Of a DNA stretch of 64,000 nt, positions 33,151-43,158 are shown one piece after another (within the stretch, counting starts at the first letter, position 1; every line of letters starts with the position of its first letter). The notes beneath the pieces were generated by a model. It saw only the letters and a program-made list of their open reading frames with translations. It did not search any database and was not told where the DNA came from. The DNA is from Hyaloperonospora brassicae (Eukaryota > Oomycota > Peronosporomycetes > Peronosporales > Peronosporaceae). Location: positions 1-64,000 of the forward strand of contig CANTFL010000484.1 in assembly GCA_947650285.1 (NCBI GenBank). The letters are read 5' to 3'. Made by a program: the position numbers and the translations under genes.

Positions 33151-34047
33151 ATGGTCCTCTACGTCTCGACACGGCGTGCGCGTGTGACGCGTCTTGCGCG
33201 CGCAAAGGCTCTGGTGCGTCCCCTCTCTACCTCACTCTCTCAGCATGTGCTCTACACTGATCATATCCAACCCTCAATGCTGCAATGTTACCAGCACACG
33301 GTCCGTCGCTGTGGCCAACACGGCACTCTGGACTGCCGCTACTTCTTTTACGACGGTACCGGTCGAAAACAGTCACCCTGGCACCACGTGCCGCTGTACG
33401 CAGGAGAGGCCGTTGTCCAGTCAGTAGACGCTCCTCCATCGGCTTTGTGCTACTTTGTCAATGAGATCCCAAAAGGCTCGCGCTACAAGATGGAAATTGC
33501 CGGCGACGAGGCATTTAATCCCATCAAGCAGGACGAACGCAAGGGCGTTCCTCGTCTTTATCACAGTGCTTCCTTGGTCAATTACGGCTGCTTGCCGCAG
33601 ACATGGGAGGATCCACGGTATGTCGATGAAGCGACGAAATACGGCGGAGACAATGACCCGATTGACGTGTGTGAAATAGGCACTCGCGTTGCTAAAGTCG
33701 GTGAGATTTATCCCGTAAAAGTGCTTGGGATTTTGGGCATGATTGACAGTGGGGAGACGGACTGGAAGGTCATTGCGATCAATGCCAATGATCCTCTGGC
33801 TGAGCAGGTCAATGATCTGAGCGATTTGCGCAAGACGCCACTGCATGATGTCGTGTCGCAGGTGCACCGGTGGTTTCGAGATTACAAGATTCCCGATGGA
33901 AAACCGCCGAGTGACTTTGCATTCAATGGCGAAGCTCAATCAAGGGAGTTTGCTCTCGATGTGATCCAGCAGACGCACGAGAGCTGGAAGCAACTGATAA
34001 GAGACGAGGCAGGTGGCAGCTCAAAACTTTGGACTTGTATCGCGTGA
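33151..34047 (+). CDS. Family I inorganic pyrophosphatase, probably mitochondrial
   Basis: An intron-free frame of 298 residues hydrolysing pyrophosphate to two phosphates. The N-terminal 40 residues are Arg/Ser/Leu-rich without acids (MVLYVSTRRARVTRLARAKA), as for mitochondrial presequences. The core shows YFVNEIPKGSRYKMEI (Lys and Arg substrate contacts), FNPIKQD, NYGCLPQTWEDP and the family signature GGDNDPIDVCEIG with its metal-binding Asp residues, then VKVLGILGMIDSGETDWKVI. All signature residues are present, so the enzyme should be active. Length with presequence is normal for eukaryotic enzymes. The last residues (GGSSKLWTCIA) are not conserved, and a GAGGCAG|GTGG donor-like site near the end leaves open a short spliced alternative C-terminus. 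Confidence 0.92.
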   Translation: MVLYVSTRRARVTRLARAKALVRPLSTSLSQHVLYTDHIQPSMLQCYQHTVRRCGQHGTLDCRYFFYDGTGRKQSPWHHVPLYAGEAVVQSVDAPPSALCYFVNEIPKGSRYKMEIAGDEAFNPIKQDERKGVPRLYHSASLVNYGCLPQTWEDPRYVDEATKYGGDNDPIDVCEIGTRVAKVGEIYPVKVLGILGMIDSGETDWKVIAINANDPLAEQVNDLSDLRKTPLHDVVSQVHRWFRDYKIPDGKPPSDFAFNGEAQSREFALDVIQQTHESWKQLIRDEAGGSSKLWTCIA

Positions 34048-34860
34048 TGCCCACGTTTGCAGCAAAATCGGTACAGCGCACCGTCCGCTCACAAGTAGTC
34101 GTCATTGCCACTGTACTTGTCGAAGACAGGTGCCGGTTGTACGATCTCTTACGTCCTCCTACATCATGCACGATAGGCAAGAACGGGCCCGTGGAACGTC
34201 GCCCTGAACACCAGTGAGACAGTGCTTCTTGTGTGAAACCGAAATTGCATGGCATCATGTAGTTCAACTATCAACATTGGCTATATTGCTGGTTGAGTTC
34301 ATTGTTGGAGGTCAGCGAGTTGTGGTCCAAGTAGCGCATTACACACAGCATTCTGATGGATCAGGCAAAGCTCGACCACTGCGACGGAAACTGTGGCGGC
34401 ACAAGCCGATGCTGGGCTTTCCTTCTCCATTACAACGGTATATCCAGAAGCCGGCCAACTATCGTGTCTGTTCGGATAAATCGGTTATCGGATAATCTTG
34501 AGCTTGCGCATTTATCACATCTGCTTCTAGCCACATGCGGTCTGGATCACAAGGTAAATGTTTTCGACGCGACTGCAGGTCGGCAACTTCAACAGCATTC
34601 CAATCTAGTTTGTTGCCGTTTTCCACGTCTTCACGAGCTCCGTTTTTTGTTATTCTACTAGTTCTGAGCGCGTGTGAATCAAACCTCTGCCAAATGTTTG
34701 ATGTGAATGTAACCCGGGATCGGGATGAGTAGCGATGAACAGGAATTTACTGCTTGAACAGAATAGCTTCCTTCGGCTCTATGGGCTTTATTGGGCCGGA
34801 TGTCAGGCAGCACGATGTCAGGCCGGGCCATTCGCTCTAAGGTCGGTCTCGTGAAGTGGT
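34048..34860. other. Intergenic, possible WD40-like remnant
   Basis: The 813 bases between the convergent pyrophosphatase and EF-G2 genes contain a plus-strand frame (34356-34661) with LLATCGLDHKVNVFDATAGR, which resembles one WD40 repeat. No neighbouring repeats, start or splice context support a gene, so it is recorded as a possible remnant only. Confidence 0.3.
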
Positions 34861-37272
34861 TCAGAGACCTTTGTGAAGATGTCCCGTCATACGGTCACGA
34901 GTAGCCGGGTCCACTTCAACATAGCGTACGAATTGAATACCGAAAGAAGCTTCGCCCTGGGTCTTCGAGCGCAATACTGTTGCGTAGCCGACCATATGTG
35001 CCAATGGAACGTGCGCATGCACTATGGAGCGACCGCGGTCACTAATGGAATCGACGCCGTCACCACCAGAAGCTGACTCCACCTCTTTAATATGTGCACG
35101 CCTTTGAGAGCTCAAATCAGCAAGCACATCGCCCACACAGCGATCAGGGCAACGCACTTCGAGCTTCATCAGTGGCTCCAGGATGACCGGATCTGCTTCT
35201 TTCAGGGCTTGCTTGAGTGAAAGCGCAGCCGCCGCGCGAAAAGATGCTGCACTCGAGTCGGAATCCCATTCGCAATCGACTTCATCCACCGTGACCTTTA
35301 CATGAGCAACACGATTCGGTGTTAGGACTCCGCGACTTAGCCCAGCCCACAGACCTTCTTCGATTGCCATAGCAAAGGCACGAGGCATCTTTTTCGCACC
35401 CTGGTTCGCCCATTGTACGACATTGCTATCGTTCTGATCAGCAACGCCGTCGTCGTCCTCTCGGTCCTCTCTTTGGTGCTCAAGCAGCGGATCCACGCGG
35501 ACTGTCAACTTGGCAAAGTGGCGGTCCGTTCCCATCACGGTATCGTGCGTGTACGGTAAAACAACAGAAGTCGCAATGCTCTCCAGGTAAGCAACACGCA
35601 TAGCACCAACGCAAGGTTCCAGCTTATAGTCGCTGCGTAGTCGCTCCTTGATGATATCGAGATGAAGCTCTCCCATGCCAGACATGAGTGTTTGGCCACT
35701 TTCATGGTCAATTGAAACTACAAAACTTGGGTCCTCGCGCTGCAAGTACTCCAGCGCTGTATCGAGGTCTTTCTGCTTAGCAGACGACTCGGCCTCGATC
35801 GAACACGTAAACACGGGCTTAGGAACTTGAATTCCTAGCAACACGATCTGACGTGCTGCGTCCTTCGCACTCACCAAGGTGTCACCTGTGAACGTGTGCT
35901 TCAGTCCTACAGCAGCGCCAATGTGGCCAGCTGAAATGCTTTCTACAATCTCCTCGTCGTCTGCAGCAACATGCATCAATCTCGTCAACCTTTCCTTGCG
36001 ACCACCGCGGGAGGCATTTATCAGCTGGGACTTGGCATTCAGCACACCCGAATATACGCGAAAGAAAACCACCAGACCGCGCTGCCGATCGTGCTGCACC
36101 TTGAAGGCAAGTGCACACAGCGGCTCACTTGCAGATGCTTTGACTTGAACTGCTTTGTTGTTCGAACCACAGGCACGAACACGAGTTGATTTATCACCAT
36201 CGACGGTGTGCGCTTCGAACGGGGATAGATCCAAAGGCGACGGCAAATAGTCTACTACAGCGTCAAGTAGCGGCTGCACGCCCTTGTTTCTCAACGCACT
36301 GCCACAAAGCGTCACGACGACTTGAGATGCCATACCACGCTGCACCGTGATGCGACGTAGAGCTGCTTTCAAGGTCTGGTTGTCGATCTCCTCTTCCATA
36401 AGAAATAGTTCACCGAGCTCATCATCGAAATTCGAGGCGCGTTCGATGAGCACTTGACGTCCTTCAAGTGCTCGCTCATACAAACTTGCGATCGTGCCAC
36501 TTGCTGACGATATCAACGGCAACCGCTGCATCTCTATGCCTACCGCGTCCGTCCACTTGAGCAACTGCATGTCCACGAGATCTAGCACACCTTCGAACTC
36601 GGCTTCTTCCCCTACAGGCAGCTGCACACACAAGGTCTGCACTCCGAACTTAGCTTCAATCGACTCACACGACTTTGCGAAGCTCGCTCCAGCGCGATCC
36701 AACTTGTTGACAAACGCGATACGTGGCACGTTATGTCTCTCTGCTTGCTCCCAGACCGTCTCCGTTTGAGCTTCGACGCCCGCTACACCATCCAGCACGG
36801 CAATCGCTCCGTCCAAAACACGCACTGCTCGCTCCACTTCGATCGTAAAGTCCACGTGACCCGGAGTATCAATCAAGTTGATATGATGCTCTCGCCACGA
36901 GAAACTGATGGCAGCTGCACCGATCGTGATCCCCCGCTGACGTTCCTGCGGTAAAAAGTCCATTGTCGCATCTCCGTCATGCACCTCTCCCATCTGAGCA
37001 ATCGCTCCAGCATAAAACAGCATCCGCTCCGTTGTTGTGGTCTTTCCAGCGTCGATGTGGGCAAGAATGCCGATATTCCGGATGCGGTTGACGTCTTCCT
37101 CCTCTTTACTGCCATTCCTATGGACACAAAGAGACGTGGCCGAGCTACAGGAACGTGGACGCGAACAAGAAGGATGCAGTAGATAAGAAGCTGTGTAGAA
37201 GGAAGCAACGGGTGGACGTCGCGAGGTCTGCAGCCGCGTGGATGCACGACGGGTACATAATCGACGTAACAT
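34861..37272 (-). CDS. Mitochondrial elongation factor G2 / ribosome-recycling GTPase (GFM2-like)
   Basis: An intron-free frame of 803 residues from the Met at 37272. The first 45 residues are rich in Arg, Ser and Thr with no acids (MLRRLCTRRASTRLQTSRRP), a mitochondrial presequence; the further-upstream ATG at 37362 adds a hydrophobic stretch that would spoil it. GTPase motifs: G1 AHIDAGKTTTTERML (71-78 for the P-loop), G2 region QERQRGITIGAA, G3 LIDTPGHVDFT, G4 NKLDRAGASF. Domain IV/V follow, with MSGMGELHLDIIKERL, then LKLEV-type core ending in GYATVLRSKTQGEASF. The pattern QERQRGITI...AAISFSW and the acidic insertion (HQREDREDDDGVADQ) fit the EF-G2 branch, which recycles mitochondrial ribosomes with RRF, rather than EF-G1; the subfamily call is moderately sure. 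It is convergent with the pyrophosphatase gene. Confidence 0.9.
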   Translation of the reverse strand: MLRRLCTRRASTRLQTSRRPPVASFYTASYLLHPSCSRPRSCSSATSLCVHRNGSKEEEDVNRIRNIGILAHIDAGKTTTTERMLFYAGAIAQMGEVHDGDATMDFLPQERQRGITIGAAAISFSWREHHINLIDTPGHVDFTIEVERAVRVLDGAIAVLDGVAGVEAQTETVWEQAERHNVPRIAFVNKLDRAGASFAKSCESIEAKFGVQTLCVQLPVGEEAEFEGVLDLVDMQLLKWTDAVGIEMQRLPLISSASGTIASLYERALEGRQVLIERASNFDDELGELFLMEEEIDNQTLKAALRRITVQRGMASQVVVTLCGSALRNKGVQPLLDAVVDYLPSPLDLSPFEAHTVDGDKSTRVRACGSNNKAVQVKASASEPLCALAFKVQHDRQRGLVVFFRVYSGVLNAKSQLINASRGGRKERLTRLMHVAADDEEIVESISAGHIGAAVGLKHTFTGDTLVSAKDAARQIVLLGIQVPKPVFTCSIEAESSAKQKDLDTALEYLQREDPSFVVSIDHESGQTLMSGMGELHLDIIKERLRSDYKLEPCVGAMRVAYLESIATSVVLPYTHDTVMGTDRHFAKLTVRVDPLLEHQREDREDDDGVADQNDSNVVQWANQGAKKMPRAFAMAIEEGLWAGLSRGVLTPNRVAHVKVTVDEVDCEWDSDSSAASFRAAAALSLKQALKEADPVILEPLMKLEVRCPDRCVGDVLADLSSQRRAHIKEVESASGGDGVDSISDRGRSIVHAHVPLAHMVGYATVLRSKTQGEASFGIQFVRYVEVDPATRDRMTGHLHKGL

Positions 37273-37961
37273 TCCACTTTTATTGAGGTTCAGTAACAGG
37301 TACAAGAGCTCGAATGAGTGGCATGGGGTTGTTCTAATTTCAGTAGTCTTGACTTTGACCACTCACTATTTGATAGGTCCTTTGACTGCGGCGCACTGAT
37401 CTCATGAGACTAAAGTTTCAGTCGAAATTGTGTCGACGAGCAGGAGTATTGGAAGGCAAGATTCATGGTGACGAGCCAAAGGGGTCATACAAGTATCACC
37501 TGTGGCTATAACGGTTACGTTTAGCGACTGCTAGTGGTATCAATTTCAGATTTACTTTGCCGTGAACATTTATCGCTACTCGTAAGGTAAAAAACTATCA
37601 ACACTCTCGATTCTGCATATAAACTGTGTGCCAGAGGGCACGCAGTTTGTTTTGACTTTCAAAAAACTCGCTCCACCGTATCCCAGCAGAAATCTAGCAT
37701 GCCCAAATCAAGCTCACCATTTTTGTGGTTGATCGAGCCGTGGAGATTATACTCCGCTCGCTCACCCTCATTTCAATTTTCGATGATGCAACAAACTGGA
37801 AAATAAAGAACAGCACCCTAAACAGGCTTACCCACCAATCCGTCAGCTATTGTCTACTATACATCTCTAGCTCGATTACGTTCTTGTTCGTTTACAACAT
37901 CAATCACACTTGGCTAATTCTTTCTTCGTTGACGTAGATGCCCCGAGCTCTATTGCCGAAA
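37273..37961. other. Intergenic, right border of the gene island
   Basis: Contains the promoter of the EF-G2-like gene. A fragment near 37725-37937 is AT-rich with no recognisable coding. The repeat-rich block starts at 37962. Confidence 0.45.
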
Positions 37962-38397
37962 TGTAACGGGGCTCTAGTCACTTCGTACTGGAACACCAGT
38001 ACGGAGTCAACTCTCACTGACAACAGTGAAGGTCAGTGCCCTGCTAGGTATATGCATTTTACAGAGAAGGGTAACGACCAAGGCAAAGACTCTAGTCGTA
38101 GTCAAAGTAAAACTGTTATTTAATATAATTACGCTCAATATATATTATTCTCTGTTTGTCCTAACTTAATAATATTAACATAATAAACGTATGATGACGT
38201 CCACTCATTACTTATTGCGCGCATCTAGCAGCGATTCGTGGTTTAATATAGACACTATATCAACCAATGAGTAGAACTTTAGGTCATCTCAACAATATCA
38301 CTGTATTTGTGACATTGTTACAAGAATACGCAACATATCATTCTTTATTACCATTTTCTCATCATGGTAATTTCATGTAATGGGCTACCCCGTTACA
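37962..38397 (+). repeat. Solo LTR, family 1, copy 1
   Basis: A 436-base unit starting TGTAACGGGG and ending ATGGGCTACCCCGTTACA, i.e. with short inverted termini. It shares internal segments with the units at 42406 and 58009, such as ATTGCGCGC near its middle and a ...ATATCAACCAATGAG motif. The flanking five bases (cgaaa before, tagct after) do not match, so this copy either recombined or lost one flank. Most likely a Copia-type LTR; the class is inference. Confidence 0.75.
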
Positions 38398-38851
38398 TAG
38401 CTGATGTCGCACTCGTTACAAACAAAAGGTTTATAGAGACCAAAAATAAACATTTTTTTGCGATGTCTGGTCCGAGGAAGGTGTTTCCTAGAGTAGCTGG
38501 CGAGCTGCTTGTAGATTTCTCCACGACGTTTACAGGGTATTTGCATAATATACATCGTATAAAACCTCATCGGCGTGGGATTGAAGTGCACTTTATATCC
38601 GACAAAGATGTAGTCATTGACGATTGTGTCTTATACTCTTCGTATCATCTTGCAATAGCCCACATATTGAAAGATTGCATTGACTCATTTGCCCTAATAA
38701 GAATTCATAACTGAAAACGAGCAGCCACAGAACGAGAAAAAGCAAAAATTAACATTTAACGCAGGAATTACGTAACACAGACAACCAGCCGTTGTTTAGA
38801 ATGTCATACAGGACGACTTGTTGGAAATGCACTGCACACATTTTGGCAAAG
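38398..38851. other. Intergenic after LTR copy 1
   Basis: Includes a plus-strand frame to 38714 that starts inside the LTR; residues past the LTR (MSGPRKVFPRVAGELLVDFS) match nothing I recognise. Possible fragment of a decayed gene. Confidence 0.35.
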
Positions 38852-38908
38852 AATGCTTGGGCGGCCTCACCGGTGACAAGAGATCACCGGTGAGGCCGCC
38901 TAAGCATT
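38852..38908. repeat. 25-bp near-perfect inverted repeat (hairpin)
   Basis: Arms at 38852-38876 (AATGCTTGGGCGGCCTCACC and onward) and 38884-38908 are reverse complements with a single difference, which becomes a G-U pair in RNA. The seven-base loop is CAAGAGA. The GC-rich stem stands out in AT-rich DNA. Confidence 0.9.
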
Positions 38909-39739
38909 AAAAGGAGCGACTGCAATAAATTATAGAGTTGAGTCCATAAGTGCCATTTCGAAACGAGGTGACTGTTACACTGAATGTGTAGCCGACTGAA
39001 CTCATCGTCTAGATATTGACATTTGAACTATTGTAAATGTATACGTATCGATGTGCATAACATCTCAGCGGATGCGACTACTTAAATTGGTTACTGACGG
39101 TAGTCTTCGCCACCGTTTGGCGCTGCACTGCACGTTAGCCAATACAGTTCACTTACTCAGCCAACAGTGTCACATCTCAATGCGAGGCGCGCGCAATGCG
39201 TGGGGAACCGATAATATAAGTACGTACGTACATATGATGTTTAATATGGTTACACCGATGACCTTTATTAGAGCAGACCATACTACTTTACCACTCGTTT
39301 TCCAGTCGCTCACAGGTATGGGTGCAACCCACACAATTAATGAATTTGCACTAATTATGGGCTTCCAGAATTTGTATGGACCGCACTAATTTTGAATGCG
39401 GAGAATTAGTGCGTATTTTATAAAACCAATAGAGCGCAGTGTGTAATAATGTATTTGTCTGCATGATTTAAAGCTCAGTTGAAATGACTTTTAGCAACGG
39501 CCAAGGGCGATATAAATTTAAACGCTTAGAAGAAGGTAAAATGGAAAGTGAATATAAGATCTAGCTAGGTCCTTAGTTCGTCTCGTTGTACTACTATTAG
39601 TTTATCAATATCGACTCGACGATATCAGTAACAAAACGATGAGTCGATCCCATCGTCACACATAATCATGCAGTGTCGTCCTTGACATGTGGTCATTGGT
39701 ACCACATACAATGACATTACCAATCAGTTGGAACGAGAG
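38909..39739. other. Intergenic; left border of a DDE transposon
   Basis: Near 39340-39415 the motif CACTAATT/AATTAGTG occurs four times (for example CCGCACTAATTTTG and GAGAATTAGTGCG), and again on the far side of the transposase relic near 41745-41770. No gene recognised; a frame at 39051-39389 has no known domain. Confidence 0.4.
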
Positions 39740-41580
39740 TGTCATCGTAATGGATGCGATATTTGCCAAAAAATTGTTGCAGTTCCGGCGCCAATTGCGA
39801 TTCGTGCCATCACACGGACATCAAGTGCCATACCACAACGAAATATAGACTTGCGAGCAAATTTCAAGTCGCAACTGTCGCGCGTCCTGTTCACCGCGCG
39901 TACGGCTGTGGCGGCGAGTTTCAATCAAGAAGCATTTGCCCGGGTTCTTCAGCTTTCCCGACCAAGAGCCGTTTTCACGCATGTGTCTGACCAGTCGAAT
40001 TTTCTATCATGCGCAATTTCTCGACCTCCCACGATTCGGTACATTCGTCTTTGATTTTCGAGATGACGAAAGAGTCGGCAGGCTGAACAAGATCGGTCGA
40101 GCAGGATGTAAATAGCGTAATTCAGTGTTGGTCTTCAAGATAACATCACGTAATTCTGGACTGTCGTTGTGGCCGGCACAGTTGTTCACATATACGACAG
40201 TCCTTCGTCCAGCAATATCTCCCGTGAATGCGCGTGGCTTGCCAAACTATTGAGGAAATACCTGTAATATTGTAAAAATTATAATTATAAGTAGTAATAT
40301 AGATAATTCATGAGACATGGGACACAAAACCTTTTATCATTCCAGCCTTTAGGTCCAGATCGGTATAAAGCACTAGCTACATCGTCCGGAATACCATTCA
40401 TAGGGTATGATTGGCTTGAATTCTAGAAGATCATCATGGGTGCACTAATTCGCGCAAGCGAACCGCTCGTGATGTAGACCATCATGATCATCCTGAAAAC
40501 ACCCGACACAACTTCGGCGTATTGAACCTCTGTATCACCACGAAAATCAAGTGTACGACCGTTGTCGCAGTTGATCACGAAATGATTTTCGTTCATATTA
40601 CAAAGCAGGTCCTCGTTAAGGTCTCTTTACTCGAAACCGCGACGTAACTCGACCATATGATACGCGATTGTTATCTCGATATGGTCCTGCTTCCCGGCGC
40701 TGACCATAAGCTTCTTGGTCTGTACCCGATGGACTATACCATGCACCTCCTACTGCAGCAAACAAATTCAATCAGTAAAGTTATCGATGTACAAGTGTAA
40801 ACAAACTATGAACTATACACTATGAACTTTTGAACCCATCGTGTCTTGATTTTTTCGACGGTAGGTTTATCGTCGAATGGGTCGATGAAGTTGGAATTGT
40901 ATAATGGCGCATCGTTCATTACAGTGCGAGCAAGTTGACCGATTAGGGCTGTAGAGAACTTGACTCCAGCGGCCTTAAACCGCATGAATTCGGACATCAA
41001 CTCGAAGTACAGGTAGATTTCCAATTCAGATCGGCGCCGTCCTCTGCTAGCATCAGCCTCAAGGTTGAACCTCTTTCGCACTGATGGCACAACTGCTTTT
41101 ATCTACTTTGGATTCGTACCGCCATATCCACCAAATTTATCGCGCATCTTCCACCATCTTGTGTCTTTGATATGATGGGCCTGCATACAGTCAATGTCAA
41201 TACCATTGTTCCAAGAAGCTCATTTCACTACCTTGTAGATTCCGCGGAACTCTGAGGAAATTTGGTGATCGCTCTTAGGACCAGGCCTTGTTCATCATCC
41301 TGGTCTGCATCATTTATCGTCCAATTAATCACAGTGAGCCGCGACGTTATCGATACAACCTGTTGAAGCTTTCGCTTGCGCTTGTTGACGAGTTGATCAT
41401 CGTGATCGTGATTCTCATCTTCAATCTTCTCTTCTCCCTCTCCTACACCTTCGTTGTCATCAAGTTTCTCGTCATCGACATCGCCTGCTGGGGCATTAGC
41501 GCCGGTAGTACGTGCAAAAGCAGCGATAATCGGTGAAGGGGAGCTCAACGCCTCGACACTGCTTGAAACCACCATCAAAG
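39740..41580 (-). pseudogene. DDE superfamily (pogo/jerky-like) transposase relic
   Basis: On the minus strand the frame begins with an acidic N-terminus and KRKRKLQQVVSITSRLTVIN (41.4 kb), then FNLEADASRGRRRSELEIYL and FKAAGVKFSTALIGQLARTV (HTH/CENP-B-like part, about 41.0 kb), ENHFVINCDNGRTLDFRGDT (40.6 kb, first catalytic acidic region), VVYVNNCAGHND with NTELRYLHPA (40.15 kb, where the usual VDNCSGH Asp has become Asn), and a C-terminal AVRAVNRTRDSCDLKFARKS (39.85 kb). Stops and frameshifts separate the blocks. The layout matches an abundant oomycete DDE endonuclease-type transposase. It is dead in this copy. Confidence 0.7.
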
Positions 41581-42105
41581 AACTTACACGGTCAAACTTT
41601 AAATGGGAATGACGTCATTTTACTGTACAGTATATTAATAACGAAATTTGTAAAGTCCGTGCGGAATCTGCACTACTTCTCAGCCTCCCAATTCGCAACT
41701 CTCTCGGTACATATAAAATCTGTATCACACTTATTCTGGACCCACACTAATTCTTATTCCACACTAATTACGGCCATCGGTGTACTAGAAAGGTAGCAGC
41801 CACAAATATACAAAGGCTTCGATCATACTAGGCACGCTTCTCTCACCCCTACCACAAAAAGTCTAAAAGCGAATTACCAAGCACATATGCATACTGTTTC
41901 CACAACATATTGCTAATAATATGTAAGTTGGGGTAGAACTTACCCATTTACACGCGGTAGCAATTTGTAATCCGTCAAACAAAATTGGACGGTTCAGCAA
42001 GAAATGTACAAGCGAGGATATCTTTACACCAAACGACAAGCTCTATCATGAAAGCGAGATATTTGATGGAAATTCATCGAGATCATGAGTTTGACCGTCG
42101 GCGAT
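41581..42105. other. Intergenic
   Basis: Carries the right-hand CACTAATT motifs (about 41745-41770) that may mark the end of the DDE transposon. No gene recognised. Confidence 0.4.
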
Positions 42106-42405
42106 TCAGCTGTCAGTGCCATTAATAGCCCAATCGACGAATGAGCACCATGCCTTTGTCGCCAAGCTTATGATACATGAGCATAACGCAGCTAAATCAT
42201 AACAACCCTGCTGCACAATAAAGCTTTGTACAAGCACAGATTGTAGAAGCTCATCAACCGGCTGCGAAGTCTGTCTGCGCAGCGGATGCTTATTAACCCA
42301 GAACAAGTAAACATTTGCATCTCCGATTAAGATACAGTTCAGTTGTATTAGGAATCTTGTTTGACGGTACGTTGTCTCAGCACTGCCATCCAGATACGTC
42401 GCATC

Positions 42406-42817
42406 TGTAACGGGGCACACCCTTGCGTGAACTTAACGCAAGGGTATCGTGCACCGACAAGGTGCACGAGGCAACCGAGAAAGCGGTAGGTAAGACAGAG
42501 GCAACACTGTCTTAGGGAAAAGTTGAACTGTTATATTAATATAACTAAGTCTTTAACCACTGTCTCTCTGTTTGACTAAACTCAATTATACTAATATAAC
42601 TGAATGTATGACGACGTCTACTCACCACTCATTGCGCGCGTCTTGCGGCGATTGGTGGGTTGATATCGTCAAGATATCAACCAATGAGCAGACTCTTTGG
42701 TCGACCCCCATATATTACAACTATTGGTGATATTGTTAAAAGAATATTCAACATAATGTTCTTTATTGTCATTATCTCTCAAATGACAACTTCCATGTAA
42801 CGGGCTGCCCCGTTACA
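42406..42817 (+). repeat. Solo LTR, family 1, copy 2, with target-site duplication
   Basis: A 412-base unit from TGTAACGGGGCACACCCTTG to GGGCTGCCCCGTTACA. It is flanked on both sides by the same five bases, GCATC (42401-42405 and 42818-42822), which proves insertion followed by LTR-LTR recombination. Internal segments match copies at 37962 and 58009. Confidence 0.92.
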
Positions 42818-42939
42818 GCATCGAAGTCAGTGAAGTGAAGGCGGATCTTAGCGTGTCCACCCTTTCTATAGTGGATGCAATGTAGGCTGTGTGGCTTAAG
42901 CCTCGACACCCATGTGTTTGGATTGTATGTAATATTTAA

Positions 42940-43037
42940 AGCGCGGCTCAGACAAACAATGTTAAAGCCACAAGCGAAGACCAGGGAATCGCCTGATCTC
43001 GGCTTGTGGCTGTAACGCTGTTTGTCTAAGCCGCGCT
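42940..43037. repeat. Imperfect 36-bp-arm hairpin (snap-back element)
   Basis: Arms at 42940-42975 and 43002-43037 (AGCGCGGCTCAGACAAACAA and onward) are reverse complements at 32 of 36 positions. The 26-base loop can itself fold further (AGACCAGG against CCTGATCT), so nearly all 98 bases can pair. Confidence 0.85.
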
Positions 43038-43158
43038 CAACCTCTGGGCTTAAAGTCTTACTAACTGTATTGTGACGAAGCCCATCGATGAGCAAGCAAT
43101 GATGGCAGTATCGTGAAGTACCTTCCGAGGTAATCTTACATCTACGGTTTCTTAGCAA

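Larger units (their letters stand above)
42106..43158 (-). pseudogene. Unrecognised reading frame interrupted by a solo LTR
   Basis: A minus-strand frame begins near 43158 (LRNRRCKITSEGTSRYCHHC) and runs to the LTR at 42817 with ...HFTDFDA. Directly on the far side of the LTR it resumes as TYLDGSAETTYRQTRFLIQL and ends at 42106. Removing the LTR and one copy of its 5-base target duplication keeps the same frame. The Cys/His-rich start suggests a zinc-binding segment; no family is recognised. A second hairpin insertion (42940-43037) also lies in the frame. Confidence 0.45.

Noticed and set aside
38877..38883. CAAGAGA loop as a sign of an engineered short-hairpin construct
   Set aside because: Only seven bases match a common synthetic loop, there is no promoter, terminator or vector sequence, and the surrounding DNA is ordinary decayed repeat DNA; coincidence is the simpler reading.
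37962..42817. A full-length LTR retrotransposon bounded by the LTRs at 37962 and 42406
   Set aside because: The right LTR has its own perfect GCATC duplication, the outer flanks do not match each other, and the DNA between holds a DDE transposase relic rather than gag-pol.
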